Counted from the first letter of the stretch, positions 44,514-54,582 are shown. The stretch is 64,000 bases of DNA from CAIRDP01 sp037138335 (GCA_037138335.1 JBAXIO010000007.1:120079-184078); one strand, 5' to 3'. Numbers and translations are program-made. Notes: generated by a model from the letters alone, not told the origin.

Positions 44514-45785
44514 ATGAAAATACTTTTGCTTGGCTCAGGAGGCAGGGAACATGCCCTGGCCTGGAAAATATCACAAAGCCCCCTCTTAGGGAACCTGTTT
44601 ATTGCCCCTGGAAATGCAGGGACATCCCAATTCGGCGACAATGTGCCTCTTTCGGTGAATGACTTTGCCGGGATCAGGAAGTTCGTTTTGGAAACAGGCA
44701 TTGACATGCTTGTTGTCGGACCCGAGGACCCGCTGGTAAAAGGCATACACGATTTCTTCCTCGCCGATAATGAACTGAAAAAAATCCCCGTCATAGGACC
44801 GTCAGCAGCTGCAGCCCGGCTTGAAGGCAGCAAGGACTTCGCAAAACAGTTTATGGTCCGCCATGGCATCCCTACAGCGGCATATAAAACCTTCGATCCT
44901 TCAACCCTGGAGGAAGGGCTTGAATTTATACGATCCCTGGAACCTCCCTATGTGTTGAAGGCCGACGGGCTAGCGGCAGGCAAGGGCGTTGTGATATGCC
45001 AGTCGGAAGAAGAAGCCCTGGATGAGTTAACCGCTATGCTGAAGGATGCTAAGTTCGGACAGGCTTCAGCCCGGGTGGTGGTCGAGGAGTTCCTTTCAGG
45101 AATCGAGTGCTCCTGTTTCGTGATCACCGACGGGAATTCCTACCTGGTCCTTCCTGAAGCAAAGGATTATAAAAAAATAGGCGAAGGCGATACCGGCCCC
45201 AATACCGGGGGCATGGGCTCTGTGTCCCCCGTATCTTTTGCCGATGAGGCTTTCCTGCATAAAGTAGAAGAACGCATCCTGAAGCCGACCGTTGAAGGAT
45301 TGAAAAACGACGGACTGGATTATACCGGCTTTATTTTCGCAGGGCTGATGAATGTTAAGGGGGATCCTTTCGTAATTGAATATAACTGCCGTTTGGGGGA
45401 TCCCGAAACCGAGTCGGTGATCCCGAGGATCAAAAACGATCTTATAGAATTACTGGTGGCCGTCGCTGAACGGAAACTGGAAAAACAAACCATTCAAATT
45501 GATCCCCGTGTTTGTGCAACCATCATGCTGGTTTCCAGGGGTTATCCCGATGCCTATGAAAAAGGCAAAACGATAAATGGTGAAAAGAATGTTGAAGGTT
45601 CACTGGTGTTTCATGCGGGAACAGCCATGAAACAAGGCGAACTCGTCACCAACGGGGGAAGGGTCATTGCCGTAACCTCTTTCGGGAAAAGCATGCATGA
45701 AGCCCTTGCCCTCACTTACCGCAATGCTGAAAAAATTGAATTTGAAGGCAGGTACTACCGAAAGGATATAGGGTTTGATTTATAA
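44514..45785 (+). CDS. purD: Phosphoribosylamine-glycine ligase
   Basis: PurD joins glycine to phosphoribosylamine with ATP in purine synthesis. The 423-residue protein begins MKILLLGSGGREHALAWKI and has the ATP-grasp parts VLKADGLAAGKGV and EYNCRLGDPETE. It starts 6 bases after the glycosyltransferase gene, so it may be cotranscribed with it. Confidence 0.97.
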   Translation: MKILLLGSGGREHALAWKISQSPLLGNLFIAPGNAGTSQFGDNVPLSVNDFAGIRKFVLETGIDMLVVGPEDPLVKGIHDFFLADNELKKIPVIGPSAAAARLEGSKDFAKQFMVRHGIPTAAYKTFDPSTLEEGLEFIRSLEPPYVLKADGLAAGKGVVICQSEEEALDELTAMLKDAKFGQASARVVVEEFLSGIECSCFVITDGNSYLVLPEAKDYKKIGEGDTGPNTGGMGSVSPVSFADEAFLHKVEERILKPTVEGLKNDGLDYTGFIFAGLMNVKGDPFVIEYNCRLGDPETESVIPRIKNDLIELLVAVAERKLEKQTIQIDPRVCATIMLVSRGYPDAYEKGKTINGEKNVEGSLVFHAGTAMKQGELVTNGGRVIAVTSFGKSMHEALALTYRNAEKIEFEGRYYRKDIGFDL

Positions 45786-45796
45786 ATTGTATCTCT

Positions 45797-45825
45797 AGTA
45801 ACTGGCAACCAGTCACTTATCACAT
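45797..45825. repeat. Degenerate heptamer-like repeat after purD
   Basis: AGTAACTGGCAACCAGTCAC with a following TTATCAC contains an inverted AACTGG/CCAGT pair and resembles the GTGACTG family in degraded form. Confidence 0.35.
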
Positions 45826-45833
45826 TGTAAGAC

Positions 45834-46823
45834 ATGTTCATCCGCTTTTTCCGCTCCAGCTTCCCTGCCCAGTACCTTGTTATTGGTCTGATTGGGTTTA
45901 TCCTCTGGGGCAAAGCATTCGTATTGCCCACACATATCCCCCCTCCCGAAGGCCCCGTCCCCCTTTATAGTTTGCTTTACTCACTGCTTGGAAACCTGCC
46001 CCATCTTTCCGTAATCCTTGGTTTTCTGCTCGTTTTGCTTGAGACGTGGTGGATTAACATACTCTTTAACCGGCATGAGCTGGTACTCAAGAACTCTTCA
46101 CTGGCATCACTGGTCTTCCTTATCATGATGAGTTCTTCCCCTCTGTACCTTACGATTCACCCGCTCAATATCAGCATTGTCATTACGCTTCTCATCCTGA
46201 ATAACCTGATGAAGTCCTACAACAGGAGCGAAGACCTTGACCTTGTTTATGGAGCGGGTTTCCTTGCCGCACTGGGCTCCCTCTTCTATTTCCCTTACCT
46301 GCTGATGCTGGGGATATTGCCGGTTTGTTTTGTGCTTTTCCGTTCGGTTAAGTGGAGGGAATGGGCCGCCGGTGTCATCGGGGTCTTAACGCCCTACTTC
46401 TTTCTCGCAGTATTTTATTTCCTCACCGATCAGCTCCCGGGCCAGATCGTAGTTTATGAGAAGATGCTTGCGTCGTTTTTCTTCTATCCCATTCACCTGC
46501 ATACCGACGACTGGGTCATAGGGATATTCACCCTGGTGCTTGCCGCCTGGGGATTTTCTCATATGTTAAGCGGCCCTATGGAAAAAACAGCCGATATCAG
46601 GGCTAAAACATATCTCGTTGTATGGCTTGTTCTGATCTCGATGCTGAGCGTGGCCTATTCAACGACGATGGTTGTTTACCATCTGATCCTGCTCTTCCCC
46701 TCCCTAACCCTGCTGCTGACTTCAGCATTTCTCGGGATTAAGAAAAAGAGGTGGGCCGAGATCATTTTCCTGATTTATTTCCTCCTGATCCTTATCAATT
46801 CGTACTTTTATAACCCTGAATAA
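45834..46823 (+). CDS. Multi-pass membrane protein of unknown function (DUF6427-like)
   Basis: The 329-residue protein has about nine to ten hydrophobic segments and few charged loops. It resembles the Bacteroidota-specific DUF6427 family by length and by a beginning of the FIRFFRSSFPAQY type. No catalytic motif is visible. It is followed after 11 bases by rnhB. Confidence 0.75.
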   Translation: MFIRFFRSSFPAQYLVIGLIGFILWGKAFVLPTHIPPPEGPVPLYSLLYSLLGNLPHLSVILGFLLVLLETWWINILFNRHELVLKNSSLASLVFLIMMSSSPLYLTIHPLNISIVITLLILNNLMKSYNRSEDLDLVYGAGFLAALGSLFYFPYLLMLGILPVCFVLFRSVKWREWAAGVIGVLTPYFFLAVFYFLTDQLPGQIVVYEKMLASFFFYPIHLHTDDWVIGIFTLVLAAWGFSHMLSGPMEKTADIRAKTYLVVWLVLISMLSVAYSTTMVVYHLILLFPSLTLLLTSAFLGIKKKRWAEIIFLIYFLLILINSYFYNPE

Positions 46824-46834
46824 AAAAAAGGCTT

Positions 46835-47431
46835 ATGTTACAGGCCTCTTATACCGAGGGTTTACTGGAAGCAGGACTTGACGAAGCAGGAAGAGGCTGT
46901 TTGGCCGGTCCGGTTTTTGCCGCTGCAGTCATTTTCCCTCAAGGCTATAAGGATTTGGAGCTGAATGATTCGAAGCAGCTCACGGCCCGTAAACGGGAAC
47001 AGCTCAGGAAAAGGATTGAACAGGAGGCCCTTGCATGGGCCGTTGCCACTGTCTCAGCCGGCACTATCGATGAGATCAACATACTCAATGCTTCCATCCT
47101 TGCCATGCACCATGCCGTCGAAAAACTTTCAATAAAGCCTGAACTCCTGCTTGTCGACGGGAACCGTTTCAAACCCATTAACAACATCCGCCATCAGTGC
47201 ATTATAAAAGGAGATGCAAAATTCATGTCGGTGGCGGCAGCCTCCATCCTGGCAAAAACACAGAGGGATGAGTATATGTGCAGCATTGCGAAAGATTTTC
47301 CCCGGTATGACTGGGCAAACAATAAGGGCTACCCCAGCCAAAGGCACCGTGAGGCAATCTGTTTATACGGACCCTGCCACCACCACCGTATGAGTTTCAG
47401 GTTGTACCAACAACTAAAACTGGCTTTATGA
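46835..47431 (+). CDS. rnhB: Ribonuclease HII
   Basis: RNase HII cuts the RNA strand of RNA-DNA hybrids and removes single ribonucleotides from DNA. The 198-residue protein has the active-site motif GLDEAGRGCLAGP, further acidic residues in ELNDSKQL and LLVDGNR, and AASILAKTQRDEYM. Its stop codon overlaps the start of the next gene (ATGA). Confidence 0.97.
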   Translation: MLQASYTEGLLEAGLDEAGRGCLAGPVFAAAVIFPQGYKDLELNDSKQLTARKREQLRKRIEQEALAWAVATVSAGTIDEINILNASILAMHHAVEKLSIKPELLLVDGNRFKPINNIRHQCIIKGDAKFMSVAAASILAKTQRDEYMCSIAKDFPRYDWANNKGYPSQRHREAICLYGPCHHHRMSFRLYQQLKLAL

Positions 47432-50172
47432 AGAGACCCAAAGCATGGCTACTCTCCATCGGGGCGGTGTTAATACTGGCAGTCCTGGGCTGGGGCATTT
47501 ACCGGCTTGCCGAATATTCAGTCCAGCCTGATGAATCGCCTTTGAATGCAGTGCCCGACAATACGGCGCTTATTATTAAAATCAACAAACCCGGCAATCT
47601 ATGGGAAGAGCTTAACCGTTCAAACCTTATCTGGAACTCACTATCTCGTTATCCTGTGATACGGTCAATCAAGAACGAGCTTCATTTGTTTGATTCCATA
47701 AGCCGTAAGAATAAGAATATCAGCGCTGTGCTGCAGCGGTATAATCTTGTGCTCACGCTCACTCTCAGCGGCCATACCAGGTTCGGCGTGGTTTTTCTTA
47801 CTTCCGCCCCCGGCCTGGATCCCGGGAAGTATGCCGACGAATTTGCAAAAGAGCTTTTCGGGGATTCGGCGAAGATCAGCGAAACTCCGTATGCCTCAAC
47901 CACTATCCACCGGCTGCAGAGCAGCGATAAATCGTCTCCGTTCTATTATTCTACGGTCAAAGGTGTATTCATCGGAAGTTTTCTTGCCGACCTGGTGAAA
48001 AAATCCATCGACCGCCTCACTTTCAACACCCCCGCTTTCCAGGCTTCGGGATTTCACAAAGTGGAAGCCCCTTCGGGAAAAAAAGCCGATGCGAACATCT
48101 ATGTGAACTATCGCATGTTGGCACTGGCTTTATCGAGGATCTCGAGGACCGAAAATCATATGGCCCTGATCCAGCTGGCGCGTCTTGCATCATGGAGCGG
48201 GCTGGATGTGATCATAAAAAAGGACGAGCTTTTCCTGAACGGGTTTACCCTTGCCGACGATACCACCTTTCATTACCTCAACCTGTTTACAGGCCAGGAG
48301 CCACAGCCCAATGAACTGATTTCAGTGGCACCTGAGAAGACTGCTTTTTTTGCTTTCTTCGGATGGGGGGATCTTACTGCTTACTTCGAACGCCTGGAGC
48401 TGAGGAATCACCAGGATGAGCTGGAAGCTGGGAACCAGAATGCGCTCAGCCTGATGAACCAGAGATACCGTATCAACCTTTCCGATTTTTTTCTGCCATG
48501 GATGGGGAAACAGGCTATGGCTTTTACAATGGAAGCCGATTCGGGCCAGGGCATCGACAAGGTCTACGCTGCTTTCCAGGTCAGGGATTCCATCCTGGCC
48601 GTGTCACTGCTCGACAGCCTCAGGGTAAGGATAGGCCTGAAAAAGGACTCTTTAAGGTATAAAGGATACAGGATCACCGGTCTCCATTTCAATCATGTTC
48701 TCCAGAATCTCTTCGGCTCTCTCTTTGAACCTGCAGGCCATGGCTGGTATACCTTTATCAACCACTGCCTTGTCTTCGGGCAGGACCCGTCGGCATTGAA
48801 ATTCCTTATCGACGAGAATATCACCGGTTATACCCTCGGAAGGAACAAAGACTATCTTGATTTCAACGGTAAAATGGCGGCAAAGTCCAACATTTTCATC
48901 TATTTCAACACCCCGTATGCATCCAAAGCCTTAAGCCGGATGATAGCCGATCCCCTGCTTTCAACACTTCATCCCATGCTCGACAGCCTGAAAAAATTTC
49001 AGCCTGTCGGGATACAGTATTCGGCCCTGGAAGAATTCTTTTATACAAGCATTTTTATCGGGTATACCCCCAATCTCCATAAAGAGGGTCCCTTGAACTG
49101 GCAGGCGAAACTTGATACGACCTTAACCGGCAGCCCCCAGATACTGAATACAATGGTAAAGGGCGACCCTGTGATACTTGTTCGCGATACATTGAATAAT
49201 ATCTACCAGTATGGGGCCGACGGACTGCTTCGATGGAGGCTGCATGTTATGGGGAAGATACTGTCGAAAGTCAAACCTGTGACCATGCCTGATTGCGATA
49301 CCGTGTTTTATTTCTTTAACACCGACTCGCATCTCTACCTCCTTAGATCAGACGGACAGCCTGCCCGGGACTATCCCATGCGCTTCCCGATTCCGGCTAC
49401 CAGTGCGCTTACCATCGTTAATTTTGACCGTAAAGCCGATTACAGGGTCTTTGTCGCCTTTAACGATAAACGTATTTACCAGTTCGACCTTAAAGGGCAT
49501 TCGATCACGAACTGGGAAAGGCCCCTGATGAAAGCGACTATCCGCAACCCGGTAGAATATATTGTTTCTAACCACAAGGATTTCTTTTTTATACGCGACC
49601 TTGAGAACAACCTGATGATCACTGACCGCCAGGGCCGGCAAAGGATAAGGGTGGGCCCTATGTTCCGCCCGGCTGACCACTCTACCTTCTACCCTGTAAA
49701 CATGGCCCAGAAAGGGATCTTTGTGACTACGGGCCCCGGGGGGAAACTTATATTTATCCAGGAAAACGGGAAAACTGTCGAGATCAGCCTCGGACAGTTT
49801 TCGCCCCACCACTGGTTCTTTAATGAGAATGTGATGGGCAATATCGTCCCCGAATATATATTCGTCGATAAGAACAGGATATCCTATTACAGCCGTTCCA
49901 ACAAGCTCATATATTCTTATGTGTTCCGCAGGGAGATCAGCCGCGCACCATTTGTACTTTATGACCGCCTGAACCATGTTTCTATGATCGGCGTTACCAT
50001 ACCTGAGACAGGGGAACTGTTCCTGTTCGACTCAAAAGGCTATTATCCTATGGAACCCGGTGTTTACGGGAACACAGCTTTCGACATCGGCCATATGGAC
50101 AGCGAAGAATCGCTTAACCTGGTGGTGGGATCGGGCAGCTACCTGCGCAATTACCATATCCCTTCAAGATAG
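47428..50172 (+). CDS. Large membrane-anchored protein of unknown function
   Basis: The 914-residue protein has one N-terminal membrane helix (about 8-27) and a large extracytoplasmic part. The first half, from VPDNTALIIKINKPGNLWEEL, resembles DUF3352-type proteins found in Bacteroidota; the last 300 residues have repeated short strands like a beta propeller (for example VFVAFNDKRIYQFDLKG). No catalytic motif was recognised. It overlaps rnhB by four bases, so its translation is probably coupled to it, which is an unexpected pairing. Confidence 0.75.
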   Translation: MKRPKAWLLSIGAVLILAVLGWGIYRLAEYSVQPDESPLNAVPDNTALIIKINKPGNLWEELNRSNLIWNSLSRYPVIRSIKNELHLFDSISRKNKNISAVLQRYNLVLTLTLSGHTRFGVVFLTSAPGLDPGKYADEFAKELFGDSAKISETPYASTTIHRLQSSDKSSPFYYSTVKGVFIGSFLADLVKKSIDRLTFNTPAFQASGFHKVEAPSGKKADANIYVNYRMLALALSRISRTENHMALIQLARLASWSGLDVIIKKDELFLNGFTLADDTTFHYLNLFTGQEPQPNELISVAPEKTAFFAFFGWGDLTAYFERLELRNHQDELEAGNQNALSLMNQRYRINLSDFFLPWMGKQAMAFTMEADSGQGIDKVYAAFQVRDSILAVSLLDSLRVRIGLKKDSLRYKGYRITGLHFNHVLQNLFGSLFEPAGHGWYTFINHCLVFGQDPSALKFLIDENITGYTLGRNKDYLDFNGKMAAKSNIFIYFNTPYASKALSRMIADPLLSTLHPMLDSLKKFQPVGIQYSALEEFFYTSIFIGYTPNLHKEGPLNWQAKLDTTLTGSPQILNTMVKGDPVILVRDTLNNIYQYGADGLLRWRLHVMGKILSKVKPVTMPDCDTVFYFFNTDSHLYLLRSDGQPARDYPMRFPIPATSALTIVNFDRKADYRVFVAFNDKRIYQFDLKGHSITNWERPLMKATIRNPVEYIVSNHKDFFFIRDLENNLMITDRQGRQRIRVGPMFRPADHSTFYPVNMAQKGIFVTTGPGGKLIFIQENGKTVEISLGQFSPHHWFFNENVMGNIVPEYIFVDKNRISYYSRSNKLIYSYVFRREISRAPFVLYDRLNHVSMIGVTIPETGELFLFDSKGYYPMEPGVYGNTAFDIGHMDSEESLNLVVGSGSYLRNYHIPSR

Positions 50173-50203
50173 TGGTGGTAAAATGTCACCCTGCCTGAAC
50201 AAC

Positions 50204-51148
50204 TTACCTCAGGGGCAATGCCTGTCCCGGGTATGGTTCAATACCTGCCGACATCCCGCTGCGCTTTAACAACAACTTCATCTTTATACCGTAGCGCTGG
50301 GATATCTCGTAAAGGGTCTCACCTGCCTTTACAACATGAAGGGCGGCGGAAGCTTTACGCTTTTTGGGTTCAAAATATATCACCTGACCTGTTTCGAGCG
50401 ATCCGGGAAATTTCAGGTCATTGTATTTCATCAGCCTCTTTTCGGAAACATCCAGAAGAGCCGCCAATTTTGACAAGGTGTCGGTATTCCGGGCCACAAC
50501 GCATTTCAGTGAGTGGTTATCATAAATAATCCTGCCGTCGGCAGCAAAACCAACCGCAATAAATGTTGCAACCCAGGGATATCTTATGAAATCAGGGTTA
50601 GCATCGGCTAAAGTTTCAGGAAGGTAATCGGGTTTGTCAAACAGGTATAACTGGTATTGTTCTATGGTGTGGATCAGCCTCTCTGCATATTGAGGATTGG
50701 TGGCATACCCGGCCTTCTGAAGCCCTTGGGCCCATGCATTGTAATCGGTCACCGGCAACAGGAAAAGGCTTTTATAGCGGTCCCTCTGGGCCAGAAAAAC
50801 CGAATGGTCGCGGAAGGAATCTTCGGGATGCTCATATTTCCTGAAACATTCGTCGATGTGGTCATCGGTACGGTGATATGTTTTGCCGGTCCAGTCCTTA
50901 TGGCATTTGATGCCAAAATGATTATTAGCCTCCGCGGCCAGCTTGCTCAGCCCCGCACCCGATTCTATGATCCCCTGGGCCAGGGTAATGCTGGCGGGAA
51001 TATGGAACTGGTTCATCTCTGTTACAGCTACTGAACTGTATGTTTTAACGTATATGGCTATGACAGCGTCGTAGGATGAGGATTGGGCGAGGGAGCCAAA
51101 CGCCAGGAACCAGGGAACGAGTAACAGGATGCATCCTCTCTTATTCAT
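50204..51148 (-). CDS. Glucosaminidase with C-terminal LysM domain
   Basis: The 314-residue exported protein has a signal peptide (about 1-21), a mannosyl-glycoprotein endo-beta-N-acetylglucosaminidase-type domain (about 35-170) and a C-terminal LysM peptidoglycan-binding domain (HVVKAGETLYEISQRYGI). The catalytic Glu lies in QGIIESGAG. It cuts the glycan strands of peptidoglycan. Its start overlaps the murD stop by four bases, so it is the third gene of a murL-murD-glucosaminidase operon. Confidence 0.9.
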   Translation of the reverse strand: MNKRGCILLLVPWFLAFGSLAQSSSYDAVIAIYVKTYSSVAVTEMNQFHIPASITLAQGIIESGAGLSKLAAEANNHFGIKCHKDWTGKTYHRTDDHIDECFRKYEHPEDSFRDHSVFLAQRDRYKSLFLLPVTDYNAWAQGLQKAGYATNPQYAERLIHTIEQYQLYLFDKPDYLPETLADANPDFIRYPWVATFIAVGFAADGRIIYDNHSLKCVVARNTDTLSKLAALLDVSEKRLMKYNDLKFPGSLETGQVIYFEPKKRKASAALHVVKAGETLYEISQRYGIKMKLLLKRSGMSAGIEPYPGQALPLR

Positions 51149-52518
51149 GCCTTCACCAGTTCCCTGAAACGTTTTCCCCTCTCCTCGAAATTCCTGAACT
51201 CATCATAGCTTGCAGCTGCCGGCGAGAGCAGGCAGGAATATCCCGGCCGTGTTTCGCGGAACACGATTTCCTTTAACAAATCGAAGCGGTTGATATAAAA
51301 TAAAGACTGCTGATGAGGTTTACGGGCTTCCATGCATTCACCTATACGCCTGCCTGCAGCGCCCACCAGCACAAGGGTGCGAACACCTGACCCTGCAAGA
51401 AATTCAGCAAGCCCGTTATAATCAATCCCGCGGTCGAAGCCTCCAAGTATCAATGTATCCACCTTTGGGACCGATTTCACAGCTTCAATGGTTGCTTCGG
51501 GTATGGTTGCTATGCTGTCGTTGTAGAAATGGATAAGTTCTTTTTCACCAACATATTCGAGGCGGTGTTCAAGTCCTTTGAATGTTAATATGCCTTCCCT
51601 GATCGCCTCATCCTCAATCCCGGCTACACAGCATGCACCAATGGCCGCCATTATATTCTTAAGATTATGCTCTCCCCTGAGATAGCGCTTCTGCTCAAGC
51701 TCCCAAACAGCACGGTCGTGAATTCCGTCGGAGAAAAAAATGGTATTGGGATTTCGCCATATGCCCGGCCGGTTCATAGCCGACAACGAAAACGGGAAAC
51801 AATGGGCTTTGCTTCCGTGGCCGGTTAAATGGCCGGAAAGCAGGTCATCTGAAGAATTGTAAATAAGAAAGTCGCCGCTGCCCTGGAAACGGCTGATGTT
51901 AAGTTTAGCCTGCTGATAAGCCTCATAGGAAACATAGGCGTCGAGGTGCTCCTGGAAAAGATTCAGCAAAACGGCAATATGAGGGGATGCATTTATGTAT
52001 TCAAGCTGGTGAGAGGAAAGCTCGAAAACAATGATAGTGGCCTCATGCACCCTGGCGCTGAAATGAAATGCAGGTGAGCCTATATTTCCCACAAGGCAGG
52101 AATCTTTCCCCGCCTGCTGAAGGATGTGATGTATCAGGCTCGAAGTCGTGCTCTTGCCTTTTGTCCCGGTAACCCCAATCACCTGCCTGCCGTATCTTTC
52201 CAGAAAAAGCGAAGTCTGGGATATGACTTTTCCCGGCGGGACCGGTGGCTCCAGGTGGTTGATCCTGACTCCCGGGCTTTTCATTAACAGGTCGCAACGG
52301 GGTATCACACCGAGGTATGTTTCGCCTGTGTAAAATTCAATATTGCTGTCATTAACAAGCAAGGGATGGCTGCGGATATTTTCATCCAGGTCGGCTATCA
52401 GCAGGAGCTCGTAGGGAAACACCTGCCTGATAAGGGAATACGACGACTGCCCTTCCCTGCCGAAACCGAGAATGGCAGTGAGCCTGCCGTCCAGCTTCTG
52501 TTTCAGGAACTCAAGCAT
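51145..52518 (-). CDS. murD: MurD-type UDP-MurNAc-L-Ala glutamate ligase, probably MurD2
   Basis: The 457-residue Mur ligase has the ATP loop GVTGTKGKSTTSS, an FELSSHQLEYI segment and a C-terminal domain with LILGGFDRGIDYNGL. Classical MurD adds D-glutamate. Because it is fused in one operon with MurL, overlapping it by 8 bases, it is likely to be MurD2, which adds L-glutamate that MurL then epimerises. That assignment rests on context, since the sequence alone does not separate the two. Confidence 0.9.
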   Translation of the reverse strand: MLEFLKQKLDGRLTAILGFGREGQSSYSLIRQVFPYELLLIADLDENIRSHPLLVNDSNIEFYTGETYLGVIPRCDLLMKSPGVRINHLEPPVPPGKVISQTSLFLERYGRQVIGVTGTKGKSTTSSLIHHILQQAGKDSCLVGNIGSPAFHFSARVHEATIIVFELSSHQLEYINASPHIAVLLNLFQEHLDAYVSYEAYQQAKLNISRFQGSGDFLIYNSSDDLLSGHLTGHGSKAHCFPFSLSAMNRPGIWRNPNTIFFSDGIHDRAVWELEQKRYLRGEHNLKNIMAAIGACCVAGIEDEAIREGILTFKGLEHRLEYVGEKELIHFYNDSIATIPEATIEAVKSVPKVDTLILGGFDRGIDYNGLAEFLAGSGVRTLVLVGAAGRRIGECMEARKPHQQSLFYINRFDLLKEIVFRETRPGYSCLLSPAAASYDEFRNFEERGKRFRELVKA

Positions 52519-53887
52519 ACAAAGCCTCTTTTAAAATGTCCTCAAACGGTTCCTGAAGGTTATTCGGAATCCAGGATTCCAGGGCTGAATAAAATTTCTC
52601 CTTGCTGTAAATCTCAAATTCGGCAGAGTCCCTGTATAACTGTAAAAGGGCCGGAAGCGGTTTTTCCCCTTGCATCCTCACCGCCTCGCATAAGGCAAGA
52701 TTGACCTCCGATATGGTTCCAATGCAATCGAATGGCTTTTCATCGGCGGCACCTGTGAACTGCCTCAGTATTTCCGACATGGAAGGCTGGTCGAGAAGGT
52801 TCTTCCCGAATATCGCACTTAGCCTGTCCAAACCCAAAAAAGGCGACAGGATAATGAATGTAAACAAACACTTGGGGCAGCTGCAGCACCAGGTATCGGT
52901 TTTGCTTCCTGCATTGCAGGAACGGAAAACCCCGTGGTAAGCCGGCAAGCGCGAGAACAGCAAAGCTATCTGGAGCTCGTTCAGCGGTCTCAGGAAGCTG
53001 AAATATTCAATGTCACGAGTAATATATTTACTCACGTAAGACCTGAAATCGTCCTCAAACTCCAGTGATTTCGAATACTGGTGGTTTATTGCTGTTCCCG
53101 GGATGGTGGCTTCGTTTGCGCTGGATTCGTTGGAAAGCACAATAAATTTCCTGCCTGTAAGAAGGGCGGCGGTAAGGGAGACAAATGCGAGCAAGGCCGA
53201 GAAAGGCGTATGCCCGTTGAGGAATCCCTTTGCATTCAATTCAAGCAGAAGGGGGTCTATACATCGAGTTATAAGAAGGGCCCTGCCTGCTGGTATTCCC
53301 GAAGCGTTTATTACTGCGGATGTGGCGCCGCGCCCATTCAGTACGAGAGGCAGTGTATCGAAAGCGGGTTTAAGCAGGTCCAGTGTGACGGCCGAATCCT
53401 TGCCCCCCCCAACCGGGATGATCACCCCCGCTCCCATATCCGGCGTAGCCAGGGAAGGAAAAAACTCACCTTCGGCGGTAATCTCCATAAATGAATTTGC
53501 GTTGGTGCTGATTGAATTCAGGTAGAAAAACTCCCCCAGCCCCATGAAATACAGTTTTTTCCACCATTCAACCTGCTCCTGGGCAAGCCGGGCAGGTTTA
53601 ATGATGAGTTTGGGCGGACAGGCGGTTTTCCAGTAGCTGATGAGTTCGATCATGCCGATATGGAAAACAAGCGACGGAAGAAGGGGTTTGAGAATTTCGT
53701 CGTCATATGCCCAGTTGTCTCTCGGGATAAACAGGGATGGATGAAAATGGTAACGGCCGCCGAGGTTAAAATGAAAGTGTATATTCAGTCCCCCCCGGTC
53801 AAGTGAGAACCTGAATTCCTCATAGATAAAAAAGGGGAATTCAGCCGATAATTTATCAAGTTTATCCTGGTTGCTGGACTTTGGCAT
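52511..53887 (-). CDS. murL: MurL-type UDP-MurNAc-L-Ala-L-Glu epimerase
   Basis: The 458-residue protein matches MurL, which inverts the terminal L-Glu of UDP-MurNAc-L-Ala-L-Glu to D-Glu in an ATP-dependent way. It has a PP-loop-like IPVGGGKDSAVTLDLL (about residue 156), an SNESSANEATIPG segment, HQYSKSLEFEDDF and a Cys cluster at CSCPKC. It lies directly before murD and the pair overlaps, as in the Xanthomonas murD2-murL arrangement. The identification is from motif memory, and no alignment was run. Confidence 0.8.
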   Translation of the reverse strand: MPKSSNQDKLDKLSAEFPFFIYEEFRFSLDRGGLNIHFHFNLGGRYHFHPSLFIPRDNWAYDDEILKPLLPSLVFHIGMIELISYWKTACPPKLIIKPARLAQEQVEWWKKLYFMGLGEFFYLNSISTNANSFMEITAEGEFFPSLATPDMGAGVIIPVGGGKDSAVTLDLLKPAFDTLPLVLNGRGATSAVINASGIPAGRALLITRCIDPLLLELNAKGFLNGHTPFSALLAFVSLTAALLTGRKFIVLSNESSANEATIPGTAINHQYSKSLEFEDDFRSYVSKYITRDIEYFSFLRPLNELQIALLFSRLPAYHGVFRSCNAGSKTDTWCCSCPKCLFTFIILSPFLGLDRLSAIFGKNLLDQPSMSEILRQFTGAADEKPFDCIGTISEVNLALCEAVRMQGEKPLPALLQLYRDSAEFEIYSKEKFYSALESWIPNNLQEPFEDILKEALYA

Positions 53888-53984
53888 TAAATGATATTAT
53901 CTTTACCCTGAAAATTATTTTGCAGGAGTAACGTTATTAAGCCGAATAAATTTTTTGCCACTTGCAAAAGTAATCAAATTCGTG

Positions 53985-53992
53985 TACGTTTG
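53985..53992 (+). promoter_or_regulatory. Promoter for the YqgE/AlgH gene
   Basis: TACGTTTG matches TAnnTTTG, with TTG at 53962-53964 about 20 bases upstream as a -33-like element. The ATG at 54017 is 24 bases beyond. Confidence 0.6.
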
Positions 53993-54016
53993 TCATGAAA
54001 ACAGCCCGGGGAAAGG

Positions 54017-54577
54017 ATGAATAAACAGATCATAGAACCTAAGCAGGGGATCATATTGATTTCCGAGCCTTCCTTGCAGGATTATTACTTCAGGCAAAGC
54101 GTTGTTTTGCTTGCCGAACACAGCAGGGAAGGCACATTCGGTGTCATAATAAACAAGCCTCTTGAAATGAGGCTGCCCGAGGTTTTTGAAGATCTCAGGG
54201 AGTTTGATTTCCAGGTTTACCTGGGGGGGCCGGTGAAGACCGACTCTGTATTTTTCATTCACACCCTCGACCATCTTGAAGGCAGCCTGAAGATCATGAA
54301 AGGATTGTATTGGGGTGGCGATATTGAGAAGATAAAATCATCCATACGCAAAGGGCAGATCGGCGAGAACAATATACGTTTCTTCGTAGGCTATTCAGGA
54401 TGGCATCCCGACCAGCTGGAACGGGAGATCAAAGAGAATTCATGGGTATTGTCCCATACAACGGCTGATGAAGTGATTTCACAGACTCCCGGGTCGCTTT
54501 GGAGCAATTACCTTAAGCATATGGGGCAGGACTATGCTATCTGGTCAAATTATCCCGCAGACCCCAATTTGAATTAA
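54017..54577 (+). CDS. YqgE/AlgH family protein
   Basis: The 186-residue protein matches the YqgE/AlgH family, with PSLQDYYFRQSVVLLAEHS, GTFGVIINKPLE and the FVGYSGWHPDQLEREI segment. It is small, soluble and has no signal peptide. The family is widespread; AlgH is named for effects on alginate regulation, but no activity is established. A heptamer repeat array starts five bases after the stop codon. Confidence 0.92.
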   Translation: MNKQIIEPKQGIILISEPSLQDYYFRQSVVLLAEHSREGTFGVIINKPLEMRLPEVFEDLREFDFQVYLGGPVKTDSVFFIHTLDHLEGSLKIMKGLYWGGDIEKIKSSIRKGQIGENNIRFFVGYSGWHPDQLEREIKENSWVLSHTTADEVISQTPGSLWSNYLKHMGQDYAIWSNYPADPNLN

Positions 54578-54582
54578 AATAA

